From Propionibacterium cyclohexanicum (GTDB lineage Bacteria; Actinomycetota; Actinomycetes; Propionibacteriales; Propionibacteriaceae): 64,000 nucleotides of DNA. Position numbers and translations under genes: made by a program. Below, piece by piece: positions 27,941-36,840 of this stretch (positions within the stretch are counted from its first letter, which is position 1; every line of letters begins with the position of its first letter). The notes under the pieces were generated by a model that was not told the DNA's origin, did no database searches, and was given only the letters and a program-made list of their open reading frames with translations. The DNA is taken from contig NZ_FOGZ01000017.1 in NCBI RefSeq assembly GCF_900111365.1, positions 1 to 64,000 of the forward strand, read 5' to 3'.

Positions 27941-29515
27941 TCACTGGGAAACCAGATCGTTCTGGACTGTGCTCGTCGGAGCCAGCCCGAAGTCACTGGC
28001 GAGCACCTCGAGAACCCCCGGTGAGACGAAGGCAGGGAGCGTGGGCCCGAGCCGGATGTTCTTCACGCCGAGTGCCAGAAGACTGAGGAGCACGCAGACG
28101 GCCTTCTGCTCGTACCAGGACAGGACGATGGTGAGGGGCAGGTCGTTGATCCCCACGCCGAGCGCCTTTGCGAGAGCCTGGGCCACCGTCACGGCCGAAT
28201 AGGCATCGTTGCACTGTCCCATGTCCAGCAGCCGCGGGAGCCCACCCACCGTGCCCAGGTCCAGATCGTTGAAGCGGAACTTTCCACAGGCGAGCGTCAG
28301 CACGAGGCTGTCGGCAGGCGTCGATTCCACCAGCTGCGTGAAGTAGTTGCGTCCGTGCAGTGCCCCGTCGCAGCCACCGACCAAGTAGATGTGGTTGACC
28401 TGACCTGATTCGATCGCCCCGACCACGGTGTCCGCCACGGACAGCACCGCATGATGGGCGAAGCCGGTGGTGAGTGTGCTGCCGCCGTTGATTCCCGTGA
28501 AATTATGGGGCTCGGCCCAGCCGCCGAGTTCTTTTGCCCGCGTGATGACACGGGAGAAGTCCTTGTGACCGTCGGGATCGGCGTCGATGTGGGAGACGCC
28601 CGGGTGGGCGACCATCGCTGTGGTGAAGACGTGGTCCTGGTAGCCGCTGAGCGGTGGCATGAGGCAGTTCGTGGTGAACAGCACCGCGCCCGGCAGTTCG
28701 GAAAATTCCTTGCGCTGGTTCTGCCAGGCGGTTCCGAAGTGACCTTTGAGGCAGCTGTAACGGCGCAACGCCGGGTATCCGTGGGCCGGCAGCATTTCGC
28801 CGTGCGTGTACACGTCAACCCCACTGTTCTCGCACTGCTCGAGCAGCATCGAGAGATCATGCAGATCGTGTCCGCTCACCACGATGAACGGCCCGGGCTG
28901 AACCCGCATCGAGACCTCTGTCGGTTCCGGATCCCCGAAGCATGAGGTGTTGGCGTGGTCGAGCAGTTCCAGGCATGCGAAATTCACCATGCCGAAGTCG
29001 TGCAGCAACTCCAGCCATTCGGGCACGCTGTGTGAACGTGAGGCCTGCGCCATGCCGCCCACGAGCCAGGCGTCGACCCGGGGATCGTGGTGACCGAGCA
29101 CATGGGCGTGATAGGCGTAGGCAGCCATGCCCCGCAGACCGAGCACGAGCAGTGCCCGGCAGGATCCTTCGGTGGTGGCGGATTCGAAGAGCGCCCCTGG
29201 TTCGGCCACGGCCTCGAGCACAACGTCCTGGCCATGGGTCCAGGCGAGTCTTCGCTCGGCAATGGTCTGGGCCAGCCCGGCGCAGGCATCCGCGTCGAAG
29301 CTCACATTGGTGACCGTCGTGAACAGGGCCTCCATGAAGGTCAGCGCCAGCTCCGCCGTCGGGGGCCGGCCCTCGGCAGCAACGGCGAGTTTCATCAACT
29401 CGAAGGTGATGAGATCCTGGGCAGCGGACGTGTCCGGTGTCTTGCCACACACCCCGAGATCGACGCACCCCACGCCGTGCGCGGTCTGTTCGCACTGGAA
29501 ACAGAACATGGACAT
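27941..29515 (-). CDS. hcp: hydroxylamine reductase / hybrid-cluster protein
   Basis: 524 residues. The N-terminus MFCFQCEQTAHGVGC..GVC gives a Cys-X2-Cys-X8-Cys-X5-Cys pattern for a [4Fe-4S] cluster, like the Hcp class of strict anaerobes. The hybrid-cluster ligands are visible as conserved segments VYTHGEMLPAHGYP, LFTTNCLMPP, VGGCDGALHGRNYF and LTLACGKFRF. It acts on hydroxylamine and, in vivo, probably NO under anaerobic nitrosative stress. The start is ATG 29515 with GGAGG; the open frame extends to 29605. No Hcr reductase gene is adjacent, so electrons must come from elsewhere. Confidence 0.95.
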   Translation of the reverse strand: MSMFCFQCEQTAHGVGCVDLGVCGKTPDTSAAQDLITFELMKLAVAAEGRPPTAELALTFMEALFTTVTNVSFDADACAGLAQTIAERRLAWTHGQDVVLEAVAEPGALFESATTEGSCRALLVLGLRGMAAYAYHAHVLGHHDPRVDAWLVGGMAQASRSHSVPEWLELLHDFGMVNFACLELLDHANTSCFGDPEPTEVSMRVQPGPFIVVSGHDLHDLSMLLEQCENSGVDVYTHGEMLPAHGYPALRRYSCLKGHFGTAWQNQRKEFSELPGAVLFTTNCLMPPLSGYQDHVFTTAMVAHPGVSHIDADPDGHKDFSRVITRAKELGGWAEPHNFTGINGGSTLTTGFAHHAVLSVADTVVGAIESGQVNHIYLVGGCDGALHGRNYFTQLVESTPADSLVLTLACGKFRFNDLDLGTVGGLPRLLDMGQCNDAYSAVTVAQALAKALGVGINDLPLTIVLSWYEQKAVCVLLSLLALGVKNIRLGPTLPAFVSPGVLEVLASDFGLAPTSTVQNDLVSQ

Positions 29516-30154
29516 GATCAGGCACCTCCAGGAACATGGGCCCGGTGCCGGACCCGAGCCCTCACGATAGAGACGGTGTCTGTTGCCAGTGCACCAGTTT
29601 TGCATTCCGGAACGCGTACCAACCGGCGCGCCTGGATATTAGGCGTTAGGCATGAGGCGCTGTGGGTGGAAGACACCGTGATGGTGGGTCCTGGTCATGT
29701 CCCGCGGCGTGGTATTGCGCCGCGTCCTTGTTATGGCGCCGCGTCTGGTGTGGGGGACGCGGGTGCGGCGTTGAGGGGAGTGCCACATGTGGGATCTGTG
29801 GTCGGTCCGGGACGCATGGCGCCGCCTCTCCTCTTGGCGTCCCTCTGCTTCCCGCGGCGTGATGGTGAAGGGGCGGCGTGATATTGCGCCGCGTCCTTGT
29901 TGTGGCGCCGCGTCGGTGTGGGGACGCAGGGTTTGTGGCGCCGCGTCGGTGTGGGGACGCAGGGTTTGTGGCGCCGCGCCGGCCAGCCCGGACGGGCCAG
30001 AAAGAGAGGGGCATGCCCGAACTGCGGTTCCTGGGCAACGCCTGGCCTGTGGCTATCATGGGCGCGCACCAGTTCGCGGTGAGAACTCCCGCAGTTCGGC
30101 GCGGTTGCCGCCGCGCGATCGAGTATGTCGAGGAGCGCAGGGAGTGGCCCAGGG
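29516..30154. other. 640-base intergenic region between hcp and the membrane protein gene
   Basis: Contains the hcp promoter region (29516-29660, with less GC-rich patches) and the repeat cluster at 29704-29980. Open frames here consist of repeat-derived Arg/Ala/Gly-rich sequence with no domain and are not reported as genes. The divergent gene at 30155 must be expressed from its distal end. Confidence 0.6.
29704..29980. repeat. cluster of GC-rich direct repeats
   Basis: A unit of about 56 bp (29704-29760) recurs diverged at 29873-29927. From 29901 a 33-bp unit beginning TGTGGCGCCGCGTCGGTG is repeated exactly (29901-29933, 29934-29966) plus a partial third copy to 29980. The motif GCGCCGCG recurs throughout and is self-complementary in part, so several hairpins are possible. 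There is no CRISPR-like spacing and no coding pattern. Confidence 0.85.
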
Positions 30155-30967
30155 ATGAACCAGACGGAGTCTCACGTCACGACGCGCCGTTCGGTGCCTG
30201 TCGGTGTCTTCTCACTCGTCGTCGCCGCCATCCTCTCCGTGGTCAGTGGTGTGTGGATCCGCTACGGCAATTTCCCCAGCTGGCTCCTCCCGGTGGCACT
30301 CACACTGGTCGAGGTGGGGATCGGTGTCATCATGCTCCGCCCGCTGCGCTTCCGGCTGGTTGTCGACCCGGCAGGAATTCGCGTCGAGGGGCACGCTGCG
30401 TGGTCGCTCGGTGCGCACGAGATCCTTGCCGCCGGTGTGCTCGGCGGACGACACCCCACGCTGTGGGTCAAGCCCACGGAACAGCTCGCTCGTCAGGAGC
30501 GGGGATTCACCCACTCGGCCTCGGCCCCCGCCGGTGCACATCTCGTCCTTGTCGATCCCGCTTCGGCGGCCACCATCCAACGGGCCCTGGCAGAACTCGG
30601 CTTTGCCGACGGCAGTGCCCGGCTCAACCATCCCCGCTACCAGACGGTGACGGGACGCGTGGCCCGCGTCCGCGCACCCCTGCTGGGCGGGAGGGCCCAG
30701 GACATTGTTGCTGGCCGCCATGATCATCCCCGCCACCGGGCAGTGTCGGGCCATGCGCGACGAGCGGCGCCCGATGACGCCGGGCCGGCACCGAGCTGGG
30801 AGGAGCCCCGGCATGCGTCACGGGCCATGCGCGGTAGCGAGGACGCAACCTCGCCACCAACCGGGTCCCCCGCTGAAAGAGCAGAAAGAGAGACATCGGA
30901 GGCATTGGGGAGCGACAGACCCGCCGCCACGAACGGGGCCCGTGCCCGCCGCGGCAGTACCCAGTGA
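30155..30967 (+). CDS. two-helix membrane protein with long polar tail, unknown function
   Basis: 270 residues from ATG 30155 (an earlier in-frame ATG is at 30125). Two hydrophobic segments (about 18-35 and 43-62) are followed by a beta-rich portion (RFRLVVDPAGIRVEGHAAWS, THSASAPAGAHLVLVDPAS) ending in a helix (AATIQRALAELGF). The last 110 residues are low-complexity Arg/Ala/Pro/Ser and probably unstructured. The helix pair plus small beta domain resembles the protein at 6111. Neighbours give no functional clue. Confidence 0.65.
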   Translation: MNQTESHVTTRRSVPVGVFSLVVAAILSVVSGVWIRYGNFPSWLLPVALTLVEVGIGVIMLRPLRFRLVVDPAGIRVEGHAAWSLGAHEILAAGVLGGRHPTLWVKPTEQLARQERGFTHSASAPAGAHLVLVDPASAATIQRALAELGFADGSARLNHPRYQTVTGRVARVRAPLLGGRAQDIVAGRHDHPRHRAVSGHARRAAPDDAGPAPSWEEPRHASRAMRGSEDATSPPTGSPAERAERETSEALGSDRPAATNGARARRGSTQ

Positions 30968-31174
30968 TGACAGCCGCGCTGGAGACCAGTCCACTGGGGA
31001 CCAGTGCACAGAGGACCGGCCCACAGAGGACCAACGCAGGAAAACGCACAGAGGACCAGCACAGGAAAAGGTACGGGAGGAAGACGATCGAGCTGGACAC
31101 AGCACATGAATGCCCGCCGGTGGCGAGAGCCCTGGGGCGCCCGGGAACAAGCATCTGAGCAGGGAGGAGAAGCC

Positions 31175-32716
31175 ATGTCCTCGTTCGACATGAGTCTGTT
31201 GCTCGGCTCCCTCGTCGTGCTGGTGGCCATTGCGGCGGTCCGGCTGGGCTCGCGCGCCGGTCTGCCGGCCCTGCTGCTCTTCCTGCTCGTCGGCATCGTG
31301 CTCGGCCCGGGCGGTTTCGGCCTGCAGTTCGGCGACGTCCAGCTGGCCCACGACCTCGGATTCGCTGCACTGGTGCTCATCCTGGCCGAGGGCGGGCTCA
31401 CCACGAAGTGGCAGTCGGTGCGTCCGGTGCTGGGCCTGGGGCTGCTGCTGGCAACCGTCGGGGTGCTCGTGACGATCGCCATCGTGGGTCTGTTCGGCTA
31501 CTTCGTCCTGCGGCTGTCCTTCCCGGTCTCCTTCCTGCTCGGGGCAATCGTCGCCCCCACCGATGCCGCCGCGGTCTTCTCGGTGCTGCGCGGAGTGAAG
31601 ATCCCGGCGCGGCTGCGCGCCGCCCTCGAGATCGAGTCGGGCCTCAACGATGCGCCCACAGTGCTGCTCGTCACGGCGGGGACGGCCCTGTCGGTGGGGC
31701 AGAGCCAGCATGGCGGGGCGCTGGCGATCGCCGGGTCGGTTGTCTACGAGCTCGTCCTGGGTGTCCTGCTCGGCCTGTTGGCCGGCTGGCTCGGAAGCAA
31801 GGTCATGGCACGGCTCTCGCTGCCCGCATCAGGCCTGTACCCGCTGGCCACCATGGCCTGGATCGTGTTCACCTACGGTTTCGACGAACTCGTCCACGGC
31901 TCGGCCTTCGCCGCCGTCTACGTCTGCGCGGTCATCCTGGGCAATTCACAGCTGCCCCACCGTCACGCCACTCGCTCGTTCGCCGAAGGGATCGGCTGGG
32001 TGGCCCAGATGGGGCTGTTCGTGATGCTCGGCGTGCTCGTCACACCATCGAGCATCGGCTGGGGCGACACCCTCGTAGCAGTGATGCTGGGTCTCGTGCT
32101 GCTGTTCGTGGCTCGTCCGGTGGCAGTGTTCATCTGCGCAGCCTGGTTCAAGGTGCCCTGGCGTCACCAGCTGTTCATGAGCTGGGCGGGTCTGCGCGGG
32201 GCAGTGCCCATCATCCTGGCCACCGTGCCACTGGCAGCCGGTATGCCCGAATCGCCCGTGCTGTTCGACATCATCGTCGTCTTCGTCGTGGTCTTCACCT
32301 GCGTACAGGCGCCAAGCCTGCCCTGGCTTGCCAGGCGCCTGGGCCTTGTCGACCCGCATGCCGCGACCGATGTCGACATCGAGGTGGCGCCCTTCGAGGA
32401 ACGCCGCGCCGATCTGCTCGAGGTCAACATTCCCGAAGGATCCCGGCTTGCCGGAATGACCGTTCTCGAGATGCGCCTGCCGCCCAATGCGGTGGTCTCG
32501 CTCATCATCCGGGGGGAGGACTCCTTCTCGGCAGACGGGAGCACCACCTTGCAGACCGGCGATCAGTTCCTCGTGGTGACCCCGGCCGAACTCCGGGACA
32601 CCGTGGAGAGGCGCCTCACCGAGCTGGGCCGGGGTGGGCGGCTGGCCAGCTGGCATCGAGGTGGACGCAGATGGCGCGCTGAGCGAGGGATGGCCGGCGA
32701 ATCCGAGAGCTACTGA
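31175..32716 (+). CDS. potassium/proton antiporter, CPA1/CvrA type with RCK_C domain
   Basis: 513 residues. About 12 membrane helices (residues 5-400) include the ion site segment GAIVAPTDAAAVFSVL and ESGLNDAP with the Asn-Asp pair. A cytosolic C-terminal RCK_C (TrkA_C) domain follows (RADLLEVNIPEGSRLAGM, GEDSFSADGSTTLQTGDQF), which usually binds a regulatory ligand. ATG 31175 has GGGAGGAG before it. Likely exports K+ or Na+ in exchange for protons in pH or osmotic control. Ion choice cannot be read from the sequence. Confidence 0.9.
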   Translation: MSSFDMSLLLGSLVVLVAIAAVRLGSRAGLPALLLFLLVGIVLGPGGFGLQFGDVQLAHDLGFAALVLILAEGGLTTKWQSVRPVLGLGLLLATVGVLVTIAIVGLFGYFVLRLSFPVSFLLGAIVAPTDAAAVFSVLRGVKIPARLRAALEIESGLNDAPTVLLVTAGTALSVGQSQHGGALAIAGSVVYELVLGVLLGLLAGWLGSKVMARLSLPASGLYPLATMAWIVFTYGFDELVHGSAFAAVYVCAVILGNSQLPHRHATRSFAEGIGWVAQMGLFVMLGVLVTPSSIGWGDTLVAVMLGLVLLFVARPVAVFICAAWFKVPWRHQLFMSWAGLRGAVPIILATVPLAAGMPESPVLFDIIVVFVVVFTCVQAPSLPWLARRLGLVDPHAATDVDIEVAPFEERRADLLEVNIPEGSRLAGMTVLEMRLPPNAVVSLIIRGEDSFSADGSTTLQTGDQFLVVTPAELRDTVERRLTELGRGGRLASWHRGGRRWRAERGMAGESESY

Positions 32717-32726
32717 GCCGGCGGGC

Positions 32727-33221
32727 TCAGGGGGTGGTGGAGGAACCGGCGGTCGGCACGCAGATGGTGCCTGCCGGCACGGCGATGCTCGTCGGAGCGT
32801 CCTGGCGCATGCCGCCGAAGGAGTCGTTGATGACGATGTCCACCAGGTGGCTGGTGCGTCCATCGCCGAGCGCCTTGGCGCCGGGCAGGAAGCCGGCCAC
32901 CAGTCTCACCTCGGGGTCATCGGCGCTGGCCCCCACGATCGTCGTGACGTCCACCGTGGTGCTCGTGTTGGTCGTGCTCACGACGGGGAAGCCCTTGGCG
33001 CCCAGATCCTGGGCGAGGCTGGCGGCCCGTCCGCGCACAGTGCCGGAGTTGAGGACGCGTACCTGCACCTGGGAGGTGGTCAGGGTGCTCGCCGATGTCG
33101 TGACGCAGCCGTTCGGGGCGCGGTCGATCGGGTGGGTGAGCATGCGCCAGCCCCACCACAGCCCGAAGGCCAAGACGGCCACGAGCAAGATCAAGATCAC
33201 CGGAGTCACCCATCTGCGCAC
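32727..33221 (-). CDS. membrane-anchored LytR_C domain protein
   Basis: 164 residues from GTG 33221 (AAGGGGGG site upstream; frame open to 33314). One N-terminal helix (VTPVILILLVAVLAFGLWWG) is followed by an extracellular LytR_C domain (VRVLNSGTVRGRAASLAQDL, GFPVVSTTNTS, VRLVAGFLPGAKAL) and a short Ser/Thr tail. It has the layout of the actinobacterial envelope-integrity protein Cei, lacking the catalytic LCP domain. Convergent with the antiporter gene; the two stop codons are about 10 bases apart. Confidence 0.85.
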   Translation of the reverse strand: MRRWVTPVILILLVAVLAFGLWWGWRMLTHPIDRAPNGCVTTSASTLTTSQVQVRVLNSGTVRGRAASLAQDLGAKGFPVVSTTNTSTTVDVTTIVGASADDPEVRLVAGFLPGAKALGDGRTSHLVDIVINDSFGGMRQDAPTSIAVPAGTICVPTAGSSTTP

Positions 33222-33436
33222 TCTTGCCCCCCTTCGCGCCCAGTCTTCCCGAGGTGCGTGATCCCAGCTGCCGCGAAGCCCTGGCATGGACACTGCGGTG
33301 CGCGCACAGCCCACCGGCGCGGCGCGCGACCCTGTTCGGGACGGGGGCGGCCATCGCCGGCGCGCGTCGAGATCACAGGGTCGATCATAGAGAAGGAGAT
33401 CGCCCGAGGTGGCGAGTGAGGACGGGAGACAGTGGG

Positions 33437-34366
33437 ATGGGCCATCGGCACGAGCACGGCCGGGAGGGTGCGCCAGCGCCTGCAGGCAGCACGCGCAGGC
33501 TGGGGGCCGCGCTGGGCATCACCGGGCTTGTCCTGGTGGCCGAGGTCTTCGGATCCGTGCTCACCGGCAGCCTGGCTCTGCTGGTGGACGCCGGGCACAT
33601 GCTCACCGACTGCGCCGGCCTGGCCATAGCCCTGCTCGCCGCCGTGCTCGCGCGCCGTCCACCCTCGGCGCGACGTACCTGGAGTTGGGCGCGGGCCGAG
33701 GTGCTCGCCGCCGCGCTCCAGGGCCTCATTCTCGTGGCCGTCGGCGCCATGGCGCTCGTCGAGGGCATCCAGCGCCTCCTGCGCCCACCGCAGGTCAGCG
33801 GCGGCCAGCTGCTGTTCTTCGGCGTGCTGGGGATGCTGGCCAATATTGCCTCCGCGCTCGTGCTCAGCGGCGGGCGGAGGGCCAATCTCAACACCGCAGC
33901 GGCCTTCCTCGAGGTGATGAGCGACGCCCTGGGCTCCCTCGCGGTGGTCCTCGGGGCCGTGGTCATCGCCCTGACCGGATGGGCGCGGGCCGACACCGTG
34001 GCCGGTCTGCTCATTGCGGCGCTCATCGTGCCGCGCGCCATCCTTCTCGCCCGCGAGGCTGCCTCGATCCTGTTGGAGAGCACTCCTGCCGGGCTCGACC
34101 TCGACGACGTTCGGCGCCACTTCGTCGCCACTGAGCACGTTCTGGACGTGCAGGATCTGCATGCCTCCCTCATCGCCACCGGGCTGCCCACGGTGACGGC
34201 GCACGTCGTGCTGCGCGACGAGTGCTTCCACGACGGCCATGCCTTGGAGGTGCTCGACTCCTTGCAGACCTGCCTGGCAACCCATTTCGCCGTGTCAGTC
34301 ACCCATTCGACGATTCAGCTCGAGCCGGCGGCGCACGGCAACCACGAACCCGAACTACGGATGTGA
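33437..34366 (+). CDS. cation diffusion facilitator, CzcD/ZitB type
   Basis: 309 residues with six membrane helices. The metal site is formed by HMLTD in helix 2 and EVMSD in helix 5 (CzcD-type Glu at the first position). A His-containing start (MGHRHEHGRE) and a cytosolic C-terminal domain (LDVQDLHASLIATGLPTVTA) complete the fold. Exports Zn2+ or similar divalent ions against protons. ATG 33437 follows GGGAG; the longer open frame upstream is not supported. It lies immediately before the Feo operon, so metal homeostasis genes are grouped. Confidence 0.92.
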   Translation: MGHRHEHGREGAPAPAGSTRRLGAALGITGLVLVAEVFGSVLTGSLALLVDAGHMLTDCAGLAIALLAAVLARRPPSARRTWSWARAEVLAAALQGLILVAVGAMALVEGIQRLLRPPQVSGGQLLFFGVLGMLANIASALVLSGGRRANLNTAAAFLEVMSDALGSLAVVLGAVVIALTGWARADTVAGLLIAALIVPRAILLAREAASILLESTPAGLDLDDVRRHFVATEHVLDVQDLHASLIATGLPTVTAHVVLRDECFHDGHALEVLDSLQTCLATHFAVSVTHSTIQLEPAAHGNHEPELRM

Positions 34367-34492
34367 GGACGCGGGGGCGTCCCGACCACCGGATGCCCGT
34401 CCGAGTTGTTCGCGCTGGGCGGTGAGAATTGCCACAGATCGGGAATAAAACGGCGATCACCACCCGGCCAAGGGGTACCCCGCCGATTCAGA

Positions 34493-34511
34493 TGAGGCTT
34501 GCCTTAGTTAT
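34493..34511 (+). promoter_or_regulatory. DtxR/IdeR-type iron box before feoA
   Basis: TGAGGCTTGCCTTAGTTAT matches the actinobacterial iron box (TTAGGYTWGSCTWACCTAA style) in most positions, with an AGGC-TT-GCCT core. It is 54 bases before the feoA start in an otherwise empty 198-base gap, the expected place for Fe2+-dependent repression. Confidence 0.6.
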
Positions 34512-34564
34512 CGTGTTCTTGCCGGGTTGACCCGGGACACCGTCGAGGGGTGAAGGGAACGGAC

Positions 34565-34852
34565 ATGGCGTCGAATGCTGAGTTGACCAGCCAGCCTGTA
34601 GTCGCGCTGAGCGGCCTGCGGTCTGGGGAGCGCGCGGTGATCACCGAGGTGGGCGGTGATCCCTCCATCCGTCATCGAATGCACCTGCTGGGCTTCACCC
34701 GTGGACGCGAGGTGAGCCTCGTGCGCCGGGCACCCTTCAACGGCCCGATGGTCTTCCGGGTCTGTGATGCGGAGATGTGCCTTCGGGAGGCGCAGGCGCG
34801 TCTCGTGAGCGTGCGCCGTCTCGACCTCGCGGCCGACCAGTCAGCGGCCTGA
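34565..34852 (+). CDS. feoA: ferrous iron transport protein A
   Basis: 95-residue SH3-like protein that supports FeoB. Typical features are GERAVITEVGGD, HRMHLLGFTRGREVSLVRR, PFNGPMVFRV and an end ALC-type strand (CDAEMCLREAQARLVSV). ATG 34565 has AAGGGA before it (a GTG at 34550 is also in frame). First gene of the feoA-feoB-nfu operon. Confidence 0.92.
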   Translation: MASNAELTSQPVVALSGLRSGERAVITEVGGDPSIRHRMHLLGFTRGREVSLVRRAPFNGPMVFRVCDAEMCLREAQARLVSVRRLDLAADQSAA

Positions 34853-34881
34853 GCCAGCAGATCACGAGTTCGGGAGACGAT

Positions 34882-36840
34882 ATGACAGCACAGCCCATTG
34901 CGTCTGGTTCCGGTGGCGCGGCTCTCGCCGAGCGCCAGCCGCGCATTGCCCTGATCGGTTCGCCCAACGGCGGCAAGACGTCCATCTTCAACGGTCTCAC
35001 CGGCCTGCACGCCAAGACCGGGAACTATCCGGGCGTCACCGTCTCACGCACCTATGGCATGTGCCAGATCAAGGGTGCCAACTACAACATCGAGGACCTT
35101 CCGGGCTGCTACTCGCTCACCCCGATCTCACCGGACGAGCAGGTGGTCGCCGACCTGCTGGGAGGCAATGTCCGCGGTATCGAGTCACCCGACGGGCTGC
35201 TCGTGGTGGCCGATTCGACGGCCCTGCGCCGCGGCCTGCTGCTGCTCGCCGAGGTTCTCCAGAAGCAGATACCCACTGCCGTTGTCCTCACGATGGCCGA
35301 CGAGCTGCGCCGTCGTGGCGGCAGCATCGACCAGCAGGCGCTCAGCCGGGCTCTCGGGATTCCGGTGGTCACCGTGGTGGCGAACCGCGGTATCGGCATC
35401 GGGGAGCTGCGTCATCTCATCGCCGACTGGCGCAACTGGTCGGTGCCCCCCATCGATCCGCCGCAGGACCCCAACGAGCTGGCGGGCTGGGTCGATTCAG
35501 TGCTCGACAGCGCCGGATACCAGGTGCCGGTGCCCGACGAGCGCACCCTGCGCATCGACAAGGTACTGCTCCACCCGGTCTATGGCTCGATCATCTTCTT
35601 CGCCGTGATGTTCGTCTTCTTCCAGGCCCTGTTCACCTGGGCCGCACCCTTGCAGGACGCCATCACCAATCTGCTGGCGATGCTGGGCGACTGGGTGAGC
35701 TCGGTCGTCACGAACTCGATACTGTCCGGGCTGATCGTCAACGGCGTGCTCGGCGGTGTGGGCACGGTGCTCACCTTCATCCCCCAGATCGTCTTGATGT
35801 TCCTGCTGCTCGCGCTGCTCGACTCGGTCGGCTACATGTCGCGGGCCGCCTTCCTCATGGACAAGGTGATGAGCAAGGCCGGACTCGAGGGGCGGGCCTT
35901 CGTGGCCGTGCTCTCCAGCTTCGCCTGTGCTATCCCCGGCGTCATGGCGACGCGCACGATCCCCTCCTCCAAGGACCGGATCGCCACGATGCTGGGAGTC
36001 CCACTGGGAACCTGCTCGGCCCGGCTTCCGGTCTACCTGCTGCTCGTCGGCATGCTCGTGCCCTCCGATGCGACGCTCGGGCCGGTGAGCGTACAGGGCA
36101 TCGTGATGTTCCTGCTCTATCTGCTCGGGGGCGTCTCGGCCATGATGGCAGCCTGGGTGGTCAAGAAGATCACCGATCGCTCGGGCAATCTCATGCCCTT
36201 CTACATGGAGATGCCACCCTACCGGCTGCCCCGCCCGAAGTCGGTGCTGCTGGCCATGTGGGAGCCCACCAAGGCCTATCTGCGCAAGGCCGGCACGATC
36301 ATCCTCGCGGCCTCGGTGATCATCTGGGCACTGACCGCCATCCCCGGTCGCTCTCCTCAGGAGCTGGAGGCAGCCGGCGTCGATCCCACCGACAGCGTCG
36401 CGGTCACCTCGTACACGATGGAGAACTCCATCGCGGGCCACATCGGCAAGGCCATCGAGCCGGTCTTCGAACCGCTCGGCTTCGACTGGCGTGTCAACAT
36501 CGCGCTGGTCGGCTCCCTGGTGGCGCGCGAGGTCTCGGTCTCGACGCTTGGCCAGCTGGCCGCCGCATCCGATCCGGAGGACAACTCGCAGGTGGCCCAG
36601 AGCATCTCGCAGTGGACCTATACCGAGGGCCCTCACCAAGGCGAGAAGGTGTTCACCGCGCCTACCATCGTGGCGCTCATGCTGTTCTTCGCCTTCGCCT
36701 TGCAGTGCATGTCGACGCTGGCCGTGATGCGACGTGAGACGAACACCTGGAAATGGCCGGCCATCGCCTTCGGGTACATGTTCGTGCTCGCCTGGGTGGC
36801 CGGTTTCATCGGGCACACGATCATGAGCCTGTTCTCATGA
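34882..36840 (+). CDS. feoB: ferrous iron transporter B
   Basis: 652 residues. The N-terminal G domain has G1 GSPNGGKTS, the FeoB-specific segment NYPGVTVSRTYG, and G3 DLPGCYSLTP. The G4 position, usually N-x-x-D, reads LTMADEL, with Thr for Asn. Two Gate-type membrane halves follow, e.g. FVAVLSSFACAIPGVMATRT and LVGSLVAREVSVSTLGQLAA. It imports Fe2+. ATG 34882 with GGGAG is chosen over the earlier open frame, which overlaps feoA. Its stop overlaps the next gene by 4 bases. Confidence 0.95.
   Translation: MTAQPIASGSGGAALAERQPRIALIGSPNGGKTSIFNGLTGLHAKTGNYPGVTVSRTYGMCQIKGANYNIEDLPGCYSLTPISPDEQVVADLLGGNVRGIESPDGLLVVADSTALRRGLLLLAEVLQKQIPTAVVLTMADELRRRGGSIDQQALSRALGIPVVTVVANRGIGIGELRHLIADWRNWSVPPIDPPQDPNELAGWVDSVLDSAGYQVPVPDERTLRIDKVLLHPVYGSIIFFAVMFVFFQALFTWAAPLQDAITNLLAMLGDWVSSVVTNSILSGLIVNGVLGGVGTVLTFIPQIVLMFLLLALLDSVGYMSRAAFLMDKVMSKAGLEGRAFVAVLSSFACAIPGVMATRTIPSSKDRIATMLGVPLGTCSARLPVYLLLVGMLVPSDATLGPVSVQGIVMFLLYLLGGVSAMMAAWVVKKITDRSGNLMPFYMEMPPYRLPRPKSVLLAMWEPTKAYLRKAGTIILAASVIIWALTAIPGRSPQELEAAGVDPTDSVAVTSYTMENSIAGHIGKAIEPVFEPLGFDWRVNIALVGSLVAREVSVSTLGQLAAASDPEDNSQVAQSISQWTYTEGPHQGEKVFTAPTIVALMLFFAFALQCMSTLAVMRRETNTWKWPAIAFGYMFVLAWVAGFIGHTIMSLFS

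Noticed and set aside
29901-29980. Possible CRISPR array
   Set aside because: The 33-bp copies are directly adjacent with no spacers, there are only two full units, and no cas gene is present.
33906-33965. Loss of a metal ligand in the cation efflux protein (Glu instead of His in EVMSD)
   Set aside because: Glu at this place is common in CzcD-type members of the family, so it is not a defect.
35497-36816. 439-codon minus-strand frame opposite feoB
   Set aside because: His/Glu/Gly-rich complement of membrane codons; feoB motifs on the other strand are decisive.
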